Shown here piece after piece: positions 11,301 to 19,952 of a stretch of 64,000 bases of DNA. The stretch lies in assembly GCA_963701675.1 (NCBI GenBank), contig OY969623.1, positions 5,642,001 through 5,706,000 of the forward strand, read 5' to 3'. Below the pieces are notes generated by a model that saw only the letters and a list, made by a program, of their open reading frames with translations, was not told the origin of the DNA and made no database searches. How positions within the stretch are numbered: the first letter of the stretch is position 1; each line of letters starts with the position of its first letter. This DNA is from G963701675 sp963701675. Its GTDB lineage: Bacteria; Planctomycetota; Planctomycetia; Gemmatales; Gemmataceae. Position numbers and translations under genes: made by a program.

Positions 11301-12144
11301 GAACACCTACATCGGCACCGACATCAGCGGCACCATTGCCGTGCCCAATGCGCTGAACGGCATCGAGATCGTGGGTGGGTTCAATAACACGATCGGCGGC
11401 ACGGCCGCCGGCGCCGCCAACATAATCGCGTTCAACGATGGCCGCGGCATTCTCGTGGACGCCGGCACCAACAACGCCATCCGGGCAAACTCGATCCATT
11501 CCAACGACGGCCTGGGCATCGACCTCATCAACGCCGGCAACAATAGCCAGCGGGCGCCGTCGGTCAATTCCGCGATATCCGGCAGTGGCACCACGAGCAT
11601 CGCCGCTTCGTTGGCAATGGTAGTGCCGATGACGACGTACACCATCGACTTTTTCAGCAGCGCCGTTTGCGATCCATCGGGTTTCGGCGAAGGCGAGACC
11701 TACCTTGGCTCGAAAACGCTGACCACGACCGCAACAGGCCGGGGCCGGACGATGTTTGTCGTTGGCTTCGAGGTTCCCATCGGCCACGTCATCACCGCGA
11801 CGGCGACCAGTCCCTTTAACGACACCTCGGAGTTCTCGATGTGCCGGGTGGTGACGGCAGGGTTGGCGCCCGGCGGGAACGGGCCGAATCCGCCGCCGCT
11901 GGGACCGAGTTCAGAAACCGGGTTTCTCGGTCCATTCAGAGCCACGACCGTGAGGGAGTGGTTGGTGTCACCGCTCCCTAACCCGCCGAAGGCGGGCGGC
12001 TCGGACACTAACTTACCCCCGATTCTGCCTCCGGCTGTCCGCCCCGTCACCCGCCTGAAACTCCTGCGGGTCGCCGACGCCGGTCCGTTGTTGGATGCCT
12101 TCTTCTCTGACCCTTTACAGAATGGAAATCCTCATGAAGCGTAA
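8359..12144 (+). CDS. P2: LEPR-XLL/GEVED protein with 14 FG-GAP blades and right-handed beta-helix
   Basis: About 1261 residues. Order: basic leader with RPLLERLERRIVFASDFGDA (LEPR-XLL type), GEVED domain to about residue 190, ACGCF cysteine pair, 14 blades each with a DxDxDGDxD loop followed by a WYENDG motif (about 9006-10950), a beta-helix starting at VVVNANDAGPGS, and a proline-containing linker ending LLDAFFSDPLQNG. I favour ATG 8359 (MKRNEAS), which overlaps the last 11 nt of the P1 tail exactly as P3 overlaps P2; ATG 8347 is an in-frame alternative. The blades should bind calcium as in integrin-type FG-GAP repeats. Likely exported surface protein; ligand unknown. Confidence 0.92.
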   Translation: MKRNEASLRNRRHGRFRPLLERLERRIVFASDFGDAPLPYKTLLVEGGAEHVAIGPTLGASRDTEAGGVHSANADGDDTTGIDDENGVTFGTIRTGALDATATVNVQGGPGRLDAWIDFNGDGSWGGPGEQIADTVAVVTGDNTISFDVPSAARDGTTYARFRLSTAGDLGVGGVATDGEVEDFEVAVYPPQLACGCFAAPENVSTYVGKARDVYADDLDGDGDIDIVSASNSENSLAWYENHGNLFFQQHVISQTPTFEALTVDVDGDGDTDVLAVGVSFAWYENNGDEQFTYRVIAGASSYSSIHAADVDGDGDLDVVTGSLNRTAWYENDGNQGFTSHTITTDTLGLVSVFTADVDSDGDADILSSSSSHVGDKIQWYEYTGSNSFIIHPITSDDSRRVSAADVDGDGDTDILSASPNDDRINWYENDGSQNFTPRTITAAANGAFSVHAADVDGDGDTDVLSASQLDDKVAWYENDGDENFTTHVITTAADGAYSVYAADVDGDSDVDVFSASINDHKVAWYENDGSQNFNTHVLTPGGAASVGLYAADVDSDGDNDVLTASGNRIRWYENHGSSLFTSREITTGLTNASSVVAADVDGDGDNDILSASFGDDTVAWYENDGNENFATHIISSENGAYMVFAVDMDGDGDIDILSSAIYGDRIAWHENDGNQNFTRHSIPTSVTEPHDVYAADVDSDGDIDVLGISHYNPVFWYENDGNQNFTSNALGTEGGSHNVFAADMDGDDDIDVLVDGPAWFENDGSGNFTPHEIGTSNFRVYPVDMDGDSDLDILAPYSPGIQDQGKVLWYENDGSQNYTSRTIDTYLGWQYKTVLPADMDGDGDFDVVVGSLNGGDLLLYENLNFVVVNANDAGPGSFRHAIEQANANPGVDTITFAIGSGYQTIAPASALPAITDSVTIDGTTQPGYAGAPLIEVWGLAAGPNVNGLTLAADTSTIKGIVVNLFSGNGILITGSGNTIENTYIGTDISGTIAVPNALNGIEIVGGFNNTIGGTAAGAANIIAFNDGRGILVDAGTNNAIRANSIHSNDGLGIDLINAGNNSQRAPSVNSAISGSGTTSIAASLAMVVPMTTYTIDFFSSAVCDPSGFGEGETYLGSKTLTTTATGRGRTMFVVGFEVPIGHVITATATSPFNDTSEFSMCRVVTAGLAPGGNGPNPPPLGPSSETGFLGPFRATTVREWLVSPLPNPPKAGGSDTNLPPILPPAVRPVTRLKLLRVADAGPLLDAFFSDPLQNGNPHEA

Positions 12145-15100
12145 TGAAGCCTCATTGAGAAATCGACGTCGCGGACGGTTCCGGCCCCTACTGGAACGGC
12201 TGGAACGGCGGATCGTTTTCGCCTCCGACTTCGGCGATGCGCCGCTGCCGTACAAGACGCTGCTGGCCGAGGGCGGGGCGGAACATGTGGCCACTGGGCC
12301 CAGGCTGGGTGCGACTCGTGACTCGGAAGCGGACGGCGTGCATTCCGTGAACGCCGACGGCGATGACAGCGCCGGTGTCGACGACGAAGATGGTGTGACG
12401 TTCGGCGAAATCCGCACTGGCGCGCTCAGCGCGACGGCGACGGTTACCGTATCGGGCGGCTCCGCGCAGCTCGATGCGTGGATCGATTTCAACGGTGACG
12501 GCTCCTGGGGCGGGCCGGGGGAACAGATTGCTGACACATTTGCGGTCACGACAGGCGACAACGCAATCTCGTTCGATGTGCCAAGCTGGGCGAGGGACGG
12601 GACGACCTACGCGCGGTTTCGGCTCAGCATCGCCGGCGATCTAGGCGTGGGCGGTGCGGCGGTGGACGGTGAAGTAGAGGATTACGCTGTTGCAGTCCAG
12701 CCACCAAAGTTGGCCTGCGGGTGCTTCCTCGCCCCGCAGCGGGTCACCATTGATGCGAACTTCCCTGAAAGTGTCCATGCCGTGGATGTGGACAGCGACG
12801 GCGACACTGACGTTCTGTCCGCGTCGAGCTTCGACGATACGATCGCCTGGTACGAGAATCACGGCAACCAGGAGTTTTCACAACACGTTATCACCACCGC
12901 CGCGAAACGGGCCATGAGTGTCGTTGCGGCGGACGTCGACGGCGACGGCGACATGGACGTTCTTTCGGCGTCTTCAACCGATGACAAAGTCGCCTGGTAC
13001 GAGAACGACGGCAACGAGAACTTTATCACCCACATAATCAGCACTACTGCCGATTCACCGACCAGTGTGTTCGCCGCGGACCTGGACGGCGACGGGGACA
13101 TCGACGCACTCTCCGCATCCAACCTGGACGACAAGATTGCCTGGTATGAAAACGACGGCAACGAGAACTTCGCCGCTCATACCATTTCCACTACCGCAGA
13201 CGGCGCCTATAGCGTTGACGCGGCCGACGTGGACGGTGACGGCGACGTCGATGCCCTGTCCGCGTCCCGTTATGACGACGAGATCGCCTGGTATGAGAAC
13301 GACGGCAACGAGAACTTCACCGCTCACACCATTAGCACCGCGGCGGACAATGCCACCAGTGTGTACACAGGGGACTTGGACGGCGACGGAGATACCGACG
13401 TCCTGTCCGCCTCCCGAGTTGACGACACGATTGCCTGGTACGAGAACGACGGCAACCAGAATTTCAGGGAGCACGCCATAAGCACTGTCGCGGATTTCGC
13501 CGCCGAGGTGCGTGCCGCGGATGTGGACAGCGATGGCGACACGGATGTCCTGTCGGCGTCCAGCAATGACAACAAGATCGCCTGGTATGAGAACGATGGC
13601 GCCGGGAACTTCACGGCACACATTATCACAACGGCGGCCGACTTTGCCCAGAGCGTGTTCGCGGTGGACCTGGACAACGACGGCGACACGGACGTACTTT
13701 CGGCCTCCGCGGATGACGACAAGATCGCCTGGTACGAAAACGACGGCGGCCAGAACTTTACCACGCACGAAATCACCATCATCGCCGACGCGGCGTGGAG
13801 TGTGCATGCCGCAGATGTGGACAACGACGGCGATACGGACATTGTTTCCGCATCGGCGTTCGGAACCGCGAACATCGCCTGGTATGAAAATGCGGGCGAA
13901 CAAAGCTTTGTGCCACACGTCATCTCGACGGCCGCGGACTTTGCTCGGAGCGTGTTCGCGGTGGATGTGGACGGCGACGGCGACACCGATGTACTTTCGG
14001 CATATGGCGGCACGGCCAACCGAATCGCCTGGTACGAAAACGACGGCAATCAGAACTTTACACCACACACGATCACGAATGCCGCTTTCAACCCCTATAG
14101 CGTGTTTGCCGCGGACGTCGATGGCGACGGCGATATCGACGTGCTTTCGGCAAGCTTCTCCGACGACCAGATCGCCTGGTACGAAAACGATGGCAACCAG
14201 ATCTTCACTCACCACGTTATTACGGCGAGCGCGAACGGGGCCAAGAGTGTTTATGCCGCGGATGTGGACAGCGACGGGGACACCGATTTACTGTCCGCGT
14301 CGACCTATGACGACAAGATTGCCTGGTATGAGAACGACGGCGGCCAGAACTTCACAACTCACATCATTAGCGCCGTCGCGGACCGTGCCACGGGCGTCTT
14401 CGCATCGGACCTGGACGGCGATGGCGACACCGATGTCCTTTCTGTCTCCGAGGGCGACGACGAAGTCGCGTGGTACGAGAACGATGGCAATCAGAACTTC
14501 ACCGTCCACATCATCAGCACCGGCACGGCAAATCCACAATCCGTGTTTGCGGCGGATGTAGATGGCGATGGAGACAACGACATCCTCGTTGGTGGGACTT
14601 CGTCATTTGGCAAACTCGTCTGGCACGAGAACGACGGAAACCAGAACTTCATCGCCCACGAGTTCACTCCGAATTCAGCGCCAGTCCAAAGCGTATTTCC
14701 GACCGATGTGGACGGCGACGGCGACTTGGACATCGTTGTGGCACTTGTCTCCAACGACAAGATCGCCTGGTACGAAAACCTGAATTTCGTCGTCGTGAAC
14801 ACCAACGATGCCGGTCCTGGCTCACTGCGACAGGCGATCGAACAAGCCAACGCTATCCCGGGCGTGGACACCATTACCTTTGCCATCGGCTCCGGGCCGC
14901 AGACGATTGCACCTGCTTCGGCATTGCCAACCATCATCGACGCCGTGATCATCGACGGCACGACTCAGCCCGGTTACGCGGGAACGCCCATCATCGAAGT
15001 GTGGGGCCTCGCCGCCGGGCCGAATGTCCACGGCCTGACAATTGCTGCCAACAACAGCACCATCAAAGGTTTGGTGGTAAACCTGTTCAGCGGCAACGGG

Positions 15101-15925
15101 ATTCTGATCACCGGCAGCGGCAATGCCATCGAAAACAGCTACATCGGCACCGACATCAGCGGCACCGTAGCCGTAGGGAATGGTATCAACGGCGTGGAGA
15201 TTACCGGGGGGTCGAACAATACCATCGGCGGTACCGTCGCCGGGACCGCTAACATCATCGCATTCAACGTCGGGCACGGAGTGCTGGTTGATACCGGCAC
15301 GGGTAACGCAATTCGTCAAAACAGCGTGCACGAAAATGGCGGCTTGGGCATCGACCTCGTGAATAGCGGCAATAACAACCAGGCGAAACCATTTGTGTTC
15401 TCCGCCGTGCACAACAGCGGCAGTACCACAGCGCAACTGCGCTTGGTGAGCACACCGAACACGACGTTTTCCATCGATATCTTTGTGAGTAGCGTGTGCG
15501 ATCCCTCGGGATCGGGCGAGGGTGAGGTGTTTCTGGAAACCAAGACCATCACGACGAACGTGGTCGGCCGGGGCCGAACGATTGTTCCAAACCTGGCGGC
15601 GCCGGTCGGCTCGTTCATTACGGCGACGGCGACAAGCCCCAACGGCGATACGTCGGAGTTTTCGTTATGCGCGATGGTGACGAGCGGGCCGGCACCGATT
15701 CCGCCGCCGCCGGGACTCGTGGTGCAAACGCGTCAATTCGGAGCCGCGACCGTGAGGGAGCGGTCGCTGCCCACGCTCCCTAACGGTCGCGGGCCGGAGA
15801 CGAACGAGGTGTGGCCCGCTAAGTCACCGCCATCCGTCCGCCGCATTTCTCGACTCGCCGGAGTTTCGAGCCTGGATGTTGTCTCATTAGATGCTTTCTT
15901 CTCAGACCCTCTACAGAACGGATGA
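12134..15925 (+). CDS. P3: LEPR-XLL/GEVED protein with 14 FG-GAP blades and right-handed beta-helix
   Basis: About 1263 residues with the same architecture as P2. The LEPR-type leader is at residues 10-35 and the GEVED domain at about 30-190. The ACGCF pair follows, then 14 blades from about residue 216 to 880 (DVDSDGDTDVLSAS...IAWYENDG), a beta-helix (GTVAVGNGINGVEITGG), and a tail with VRRISRLAG and LDVVSLDAFFSD. Its start overlaps the P2 stop by 11 nt, which suggests translational coupling; a longer frame opens at 12095. The blades are more uniform than in P2. Its beta-helix tail is more diverged from P1, P2 and P4 than those are from each other. A palindromic repeat at 15741-15795 is translated in the linker. 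Confidence 0.92.
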   Translation: MKRNEASLRNRRRGRFRPLLERLERRIVFASDFGDAPLPYKTLLAEGGAEHVATGPRLGATRDSEADGVHSVNADGDDSAGVDDEDGVTFGEIRTGALSATATVTVSGGSAQLDAWIDFNGDGSWGGPGEQIADTFAVTTGDNAISFDVPSWARDGTTYARFRLSIAGDLGVGGAAVDGEVEDYAVAVQPPKLACGCFLAPQRVTIDANFPESVHAVDVDSDGDTDVLSASSFDDTIAWYENHGNQEFSQHVITTAAKRAMSVVAADVDGDGDMDVLSASSTDDKVAWYENDGNENFITHIISTTADSPTSVFAADLDGDGDIDALSASNLDDKIAWYENDGNENFAAHTISTTADGAYSVDAADVDGDGDVDALSASRYDDEIAWYENDGNENFTAHTISTAADNATSVYTGDLDGDGDTDVLSASRVDDTIAWYENDGNQNFREHAISTVADFAAEVRAADVDSDGDTDVLSASSNDNKIAWYENDGAGNFTAHIITTAADFAQSVFAVDLDNDGDTDVLSASADDDKIAWYENDGGQNFTTHEITIIADAAWSVHAADVDNDGDTDIVSASAFGTANIAWYENAGEQSFVPHVISTAADFARSVFAVDVDGDGDTDVLSAYGGTANRIAWYENDGNQNFTPHTITNAAFNPYSVFAADVDGDGDIDVLSASFSDDQIAWYENDGNQIFTHHVITASANGAKSVYAADVDSDGDTDLLSASTYDDKIAWYENDGGQNFTTHIISAVADRATGVFASDLDGDGDTDVLSVSEGDDEVAWYENDGNQNFTVHIISTGTANPQSVFAADVDGDGDNDILVGGTSSFGKLVWHENDGNQNFIAHEFTPNSAPVQSVFPTDVDGDGDLDIVVALVSNDKIAWYENLNFVVVNTNDAGPGSLRQAIEQANAIPGVDTITFAIGSGPQTIAPASALPTIIDAVIIDGTTQPGYAGTPIIEVWGLAAGPNVHGLTIAANNSTIKGLVVNLFSGNGILITGSGNAIENSYIGTDISGTVAVGNGINGVEITGGSNNTIGGTVAGTANIIAFNVGHGVLVDTGTGNAIRQNSVHENGGLGIDLVNSGNNNQAKPFVFSAVHNSGSTTAQLRLVSTPNTTFSIDIFVSSVCDPSGSGEGEVFLETKTITTNVVGRGRTIVPNLAAPVGSFITATATSPNGDTSEFSLCAMVTSGPAPIPPPPGLVVQTRQFGAATVRERSLPTLPNGRGPETNEVWPAKSPPSVRRISRLAGVSSLDVVSLDAFFSDPLQNG
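15741..15795. repeat. REP-like palindrome inside P3 (GAGCCGCGACCG family)
   Basis: GAGCCGCGACCGTGAGGGAG on the left and a near complement (GCTCCCTAACGGTCGCGGGCC) on the right form a stem of about 20 bp with mismatches. It is translated as part of the P3 linker, GAATVRERSLPTLPNGRGPE. Confidence 0.7.
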
Positions 15926-18900
15926 GCTCCATGAACCATCACGAAACCTCACGACGAAATCGCTGTCGTGCAATGTTCCGGCCGCTGTTGGAGCTGCTCG
16001 AAGCGCGTATAGTTTTCGCCTCCGACTTCGGTGACGCGCCGCTGCCCTACAAGACGCTGGTGGCGGAAGGCGGGGCGGAGCACGTGGCTATTGGGCCAAT
16101 GCTGGGATCGAGCCGCGACACGGAAGCCGACGGCGTCCATTCCGCCGCCGCGGACGGCGACGACATCGCCGGGATCGACGACGAAGACGGCGTGACATTT
16201 GGCACCATCCGAGCCGGGGCGCTGGGCGCGACAGCGACGGTTACAGTATCCGGCGGCTCGGCGAAACTCGATGCGTGGATCGACTTCAACGGCGACGGTT
16301 CGTGGGGCGGCCCAGGAGAACACATCGCCGACGCGGTGGCCGTGGCCACGGGCAATAATGCGATTTCGTTTGACGTCCCAAGCACGTCCCGCGACGGAAC
16401 GACGTACGCCCGATTTCGACTAAGCACCGCCGGCGACTTGGGCGTGGGCGGCGCCGCGGCAGATGGTGAAGTGGAAGACTACGCGGTGACGGTGACGCCG
16501 CCGGTGTCGGCGTGCGGCTGTTTCAGCGGCCCCATCGATGTGAATTATGTCGCGGAGGACGCACACAGCGTCCACGCGGCCGACGTGGACAGCGACGGCG
16601 ACACCGACGTTCTGTCGGCATCTGTCGAGGACGACAAGATCGCCTGGTACGAAAACGACGGCAGCGCGCACTTTACCCAGCACGTCATTAGTACAACCGC
16701 GAATGGCGCCCGAAGCGTCGTCGCGGCCGACTTCGACGGCGATGGCGACACCGATGTTTTGTCGGCTTCCTCGTACGACAAGAAGATCGCGTGGTACGAA
16801 AACGACGGAAACCAGAACTTCACGGAACATATCATTAGCACCGCCGCTAACCATGCCGTGAGCGTCTACGCGGCCGACGTGGACAGCGACGGCGACATGG
16901 ACGCTCTCTCTGCTTCCGTCAGTGGCAACGAGATCGCCTGGTATGAAAACGACGGCAACCAGAACTTCACCAAGCACATTATCAGCACGTCTATTTTCGG
17001 CGCCAACACCGTGGTTGCGGCGGACGTGGATGGAGACGGCGACATCGACGTGCTCTCCTCATCTCACGTTAACGACAAGATCGAATGGCATGAAAACGAC
17101 GGCAATGAGAACTTCACCACCCACATGATCACGGCCGCCGCGGATTTCGCCGCGAGCGTGTTCGCGGAGGACATGGATAACGACGGCGATCTCGACGTCC
17201 TCTCGGCATCCAGAAATGACGACGAGATCGCGTGGTATGAAAACGACGGCAACCAGAGCTTCACCGCCCACACCATTACTACTACGGCGGATTCTGCGTC
17301 CAGCGTGTTCGCAGTCGACTTGGACGACGACGGCGATATGGATGCCCTGTCGACGTCCTCAGCCGACGACGAGGTCGCGTGGTACGAGAACGACGGTAGT
17401 CAGAACTTCACCACGCACGTCATCACCAATCTCGCCAATGGCGCCTGGAGCGTGTTCGCGGCGGACGTGAACGGCGACGGCGATATCGACGTTCTCTCGG
17501 CATCCAGGACCGATCACACGATTGCGTGGTATGAAAACGATGGCAACCAGAATTTCACTTTTCACATCGTTGCCATCACCGTGGAAAGGGCAGAGAGCGT
17601 ATATGCGGCGGACGTCGACGGTGACGGTGATACCGATATCCTCTCCGCATCCTCCATCGACCGCAAGATCGCTTGGTATGAGAACGTAGGCAACGAGGTC
17701 TTTGCCGCCCACACCATCACCACTTTCGCCCAGGGGGCGCATAGTGTGTTTGCAGCGGACGTGGACGGTGACAGTGACATGGACGTGCTCTCCGCGTCCC
17801 TTGCCGACGACAAGATCGCCTGGTATGAGAACGACGGCGCTCAGAATTTCACGCCTCACACGATCAGCAGTGCAGACGGGGCTTACAGCGTGTACACGGC
17901 GGATGTGGACGGTGACGGCGACACCGACGTCCTTTCGGCATCCGACGGTGACAACACCATCGCGTGGTACGAGAACGACGGCAAACAGAGTTTTGTTGCG
18001 CACACGATTAGCTCCAACACCTTCGGAGCTCGGGACGTGTTTGCGGCCGACGTCGATGGCGACGGTGACACGGACGTCTTATCCGCGTCCGCCTATCAAG
18101 AGATCAACTTCTCGGAAAAGAGAATTGCCTGGTATGAGAACGATGGCAGCCAAAACTTCACTCCTCATACCATCGCTTACACCACGGCTTTTGCGATCGC
18201 CGTCTTTGCGACGGACATGGACGATGATGGCGACACCGACGTGCTCGGGGCGCCGCCTACAGGCGGCGGGATTGCCTGGTATGAGAATGACGGCAGCCAG
18301 AACTTCAACCCTCACACCATTAGCGTCTCCAATGAAGCCCGGAACGTTATCGGGGCGGACGTGGACGGTGATGGAGACATGGATGTCGTGTCCGCGTCCC
18401 ATTTTAGCGACACGGTTGCCTGGTACGAGAACGATGGCAATCAAAACTTCACAACCCACAACATCAGCACTACCACAAACGGTGCTCGCAGCATGTATCC
18501 GGCGGACCTCGACGGCGACGGCGATCTCGATGTCGTGGCGGGTTCCTTTTACGATCTCAACCTTACCTGGTTCGAAAACCTTTCATTCCACGTGACTAAC
18601 ACCAACGATGCCGGTCCCGGTTCGTTCCGGCAGGCGATTCTCGAAGCCAACGCCCATTCCGGTGTGGATACCATCACTTTCGCGATCGGCTCCGGACCGC
18701 AGACGATCGCGCCTACGTCCGCGCTGCCGACCGTAACGGACACGGTGATCATCGACGGCACCACCCAGAGCGGTTATGCGGGGACGCCGATCATCGAAGT
18801 GTGGGGACTCGCGGCCGGACCGAATGTCCACGGCCTAACGCTTGCGGCCGACAACAGCGTGATCAAAGGGCTGGTGGTCAACCTTTTCAGCGGCAATGGG

Positions 18901-19788
18901 ATTCTAATCACCGGCAGCGGCAATACCATCGAAAACAGCTACATCGGCACCGACATCAGCGGCACCGTAGCCGTGCCCAATGCGCTGAACGGCATCGAAA
19001 TCACTGGCGGATTCAACAACACGATCGGCGGCACGGCCGCCGGGACCGCGAACATCATCGCCTTCAATGACGGCCACGGCGTCCTTGTGGACGCCGGCAC
19101 CAACAACGCCATCCAGCGGAACTCGATCCATTCCAACGACGGCCTCGGCATCGACCTCATCAACGCCGGCAACAACAACCAGCGGGCGCCGTCGGTGAAC
19201 TCCGCGGTATCCGGCAGCGGCGCCACGAGCATCGCCGCTTCGCTGGCACTGGTAGTGCCGAGTACGACTTACACCATCGACTTTTTCAGCAGTGCCGTTT
19301 GCGACCCATCGGGCTTCGGCGAAGGCGAGACCTACCTCGGCACAAAGACGCTGACCACGACCGCAACCGGTCGGGGCCGGACGATGTTCGTCGTCGGCTT
19401 CGAGGTTCCCGTCGGCCACGTCATCACCGCGACGGCGACCAGCCCCTTCAACGACACGTCGGAGTTCTCGTTGTGCCGAGTCGTAACGGCAGCGTTGGCG
19501 CCCGGTGGCAACGTGCCGAATCCGCCGCCGCTGCGACCGAGTTCAGAAACCCGGTTTCTCCAAGAAACCGGGTTTCTCGCTGCCGCGACGCCATCACCGC
19601 TCCCTAACGGTCGCGGCTCAGAAACGAGCGACGCGTGGACCGTCAACCGTTCGGTACCCCTCCGCCGCATCACGCGAATCGCCAATTCGGCGACGGCGGA
19701 TGCGGTTTCAGCTGTGGATGTTTATTTCTCCGAGTTTACACCCGAAGAGAGGACGGCATTGTCACTCGTGTGGCGCGGAATTCGCTAA
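15922..19788 (+). CDS. P4: LEPR-XLL/GEVED protein with 14 FG-GAP blades and right-handed beta-helix
   Basis: 1288 residues from ATG 15922, whose ATGA overlaps the P3 stop; ATG 15931 is an alternative. It has the RPLLELLEARIVFASDFGDA leader, a GEVED domain, ACGCF, 14 blades (about 16574-18585) and a beta-helix nearly the same as in P1 and P2 (NTIGGTAAGTANIIAFNDG). The linker holds a tandem palindrome (AGAAACCCGGTTTCT and its complement) translated as ETRFLQETGFL. The C-terminus (ITRIANSATADAVSAVDVYF) is the most divergent of the P1 to P4 tails: LDAFF is replaced by VDVYF and the extension is longer. Likely extracellular; the last gene of the first run before a 164 nt gap. Confidence 0.92.
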   Translation: MSSMNHHETSRRNRCRAMFRPLLELLEARIVFASDFGDAPLPYKTLVAEGGAEHVAIGPMLGSSRDTEADGVHSAAADGDDIAGIDDEDGVTFGTIRAGALGATATVTVSGGSAKLDAWIDFNGDGSWGGPGEHIADAVAVATGNNAISFDVPSTSRDGTTYARFRLSTAGDLGVGGAAADGEVEDYAVTVTPPVSACGCFSGPIDVNYVAEDAHSVHAADVDSDGDTDVLSASVEDDKIAWYENDGSAHFTQHVISTTANGARSVVAADFDGDGDTDVLSASSYDKKIAWYENDGNQNFTEHIISTAANHAVSVYAADVDSDGDMDALSASVSGNEIAWYENDGNQNFTKHIISTSIFGANTVVAADVDGDGDIDVLSSSHVNDKIEWHENDGNENFTTHMITAAADFAASVFAEDMDNDGDLDVLSASRNDDEIAWYENDGNQSFTAHTITTTADSASSVFAVDLDDDGDMDALSTSSADDEVAWYENDGSQNFTTHVITNLANGAWSVFAADVNGDGDIDVLSASRTDHTIAWYENDGNQNFTFHIVAITVERAESVYAADVDGDGDTDILSASSIDRKIAWYENVGNEVFAAHTITTFAQGAHSVFAADVDGDSDMDVLSASLADDKIAWYENDGAQNFTPHTISSADGAYSVYTADVDGDGDTDVLSASDGDNTIAWYENDGKQSFVAHTISSNTFGARDVFAADVDGDGDTDVLSASAYQEINFSEKRIAWYENDGSQNFTPHTIAYTTAFAIAVFATDMDDDGDTDVLGAPPTGGGIAWYENDGSQNFNPHTISVSNEARNVIGADVDGDGDMDVVSASHFSDTVAWYENDGNQNFTTHNISTTTNGARSMYPADLDGDGDLDVVAGSFYDLNLTWFENLSFHVTNTNDAGPGSFRQAILEANAHSGVDTITFAIGSGPQTIAPTSALPTVTDTVIIDGTTQSGYAGTPIIEVWGLAAGPNVHGLTLAADNSVIKGLVVNLFSGNGILITGSGNTIENSYIGTDISGTVAVPNALNGIEITGGFNNTIGGTAAGTANIIAFNDGHGVLVDAGTNNAIQRNSIHSNDGLGIDLINAGNNNQRAPSVNSAVSGSGATSIAASLALVVPSTTYTIDFFSSAVCDPSGFGEGETYLGTKTLTTTATGRGRTMFVVGFEVPVGHVITATATSPFNDTSEFSLCRVVTAALAPGGNVPNPPPLRPSSETRFLQETGFLAAATPSPLPNGRGSETSDAWTVNRSVPLRRITRIANSATADAVSAVDVYFSEFTPEERTALSLVWRGIR
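19545..19577. repeat. Tandem palindrome inside P4 (AGAAACCCGGTTTCT)
   Basis: AGAAACCCGGTTTCT (19545-19559) and its exact complement AGAAACCGGGTTTCT (19563-19577) are separated by three bases. Single, partly decayed copies occur at the same linker position in P1 (near 8138) and P2 (near 11913). Confidence 0.7.
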
Positions 19789-19952
19789 CGTGAACTATCA
19801 GAAAAAACGCGTCCGGTTTGCTGCGAAGATACGCCTTATTGATAATGAAGGGAGTATGCGTGGGCAGGTTCGGAGGCTTGGGCGACGCATTCATGCCGTA
19901 AGAGTTTATTTCGATCCATGTTACGCCAAATACACACTGGCTTGAGGTTAAC

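Noticed and set aside
13055..14215. 386-codon minus-strand frame inside P3
   Set aside because: Complement of the GACGGCGACGG repeats. It is periodic only because the real gene is. Similar antisense frames occur in every P gene (for example 32546-33823 and 17359-18003).
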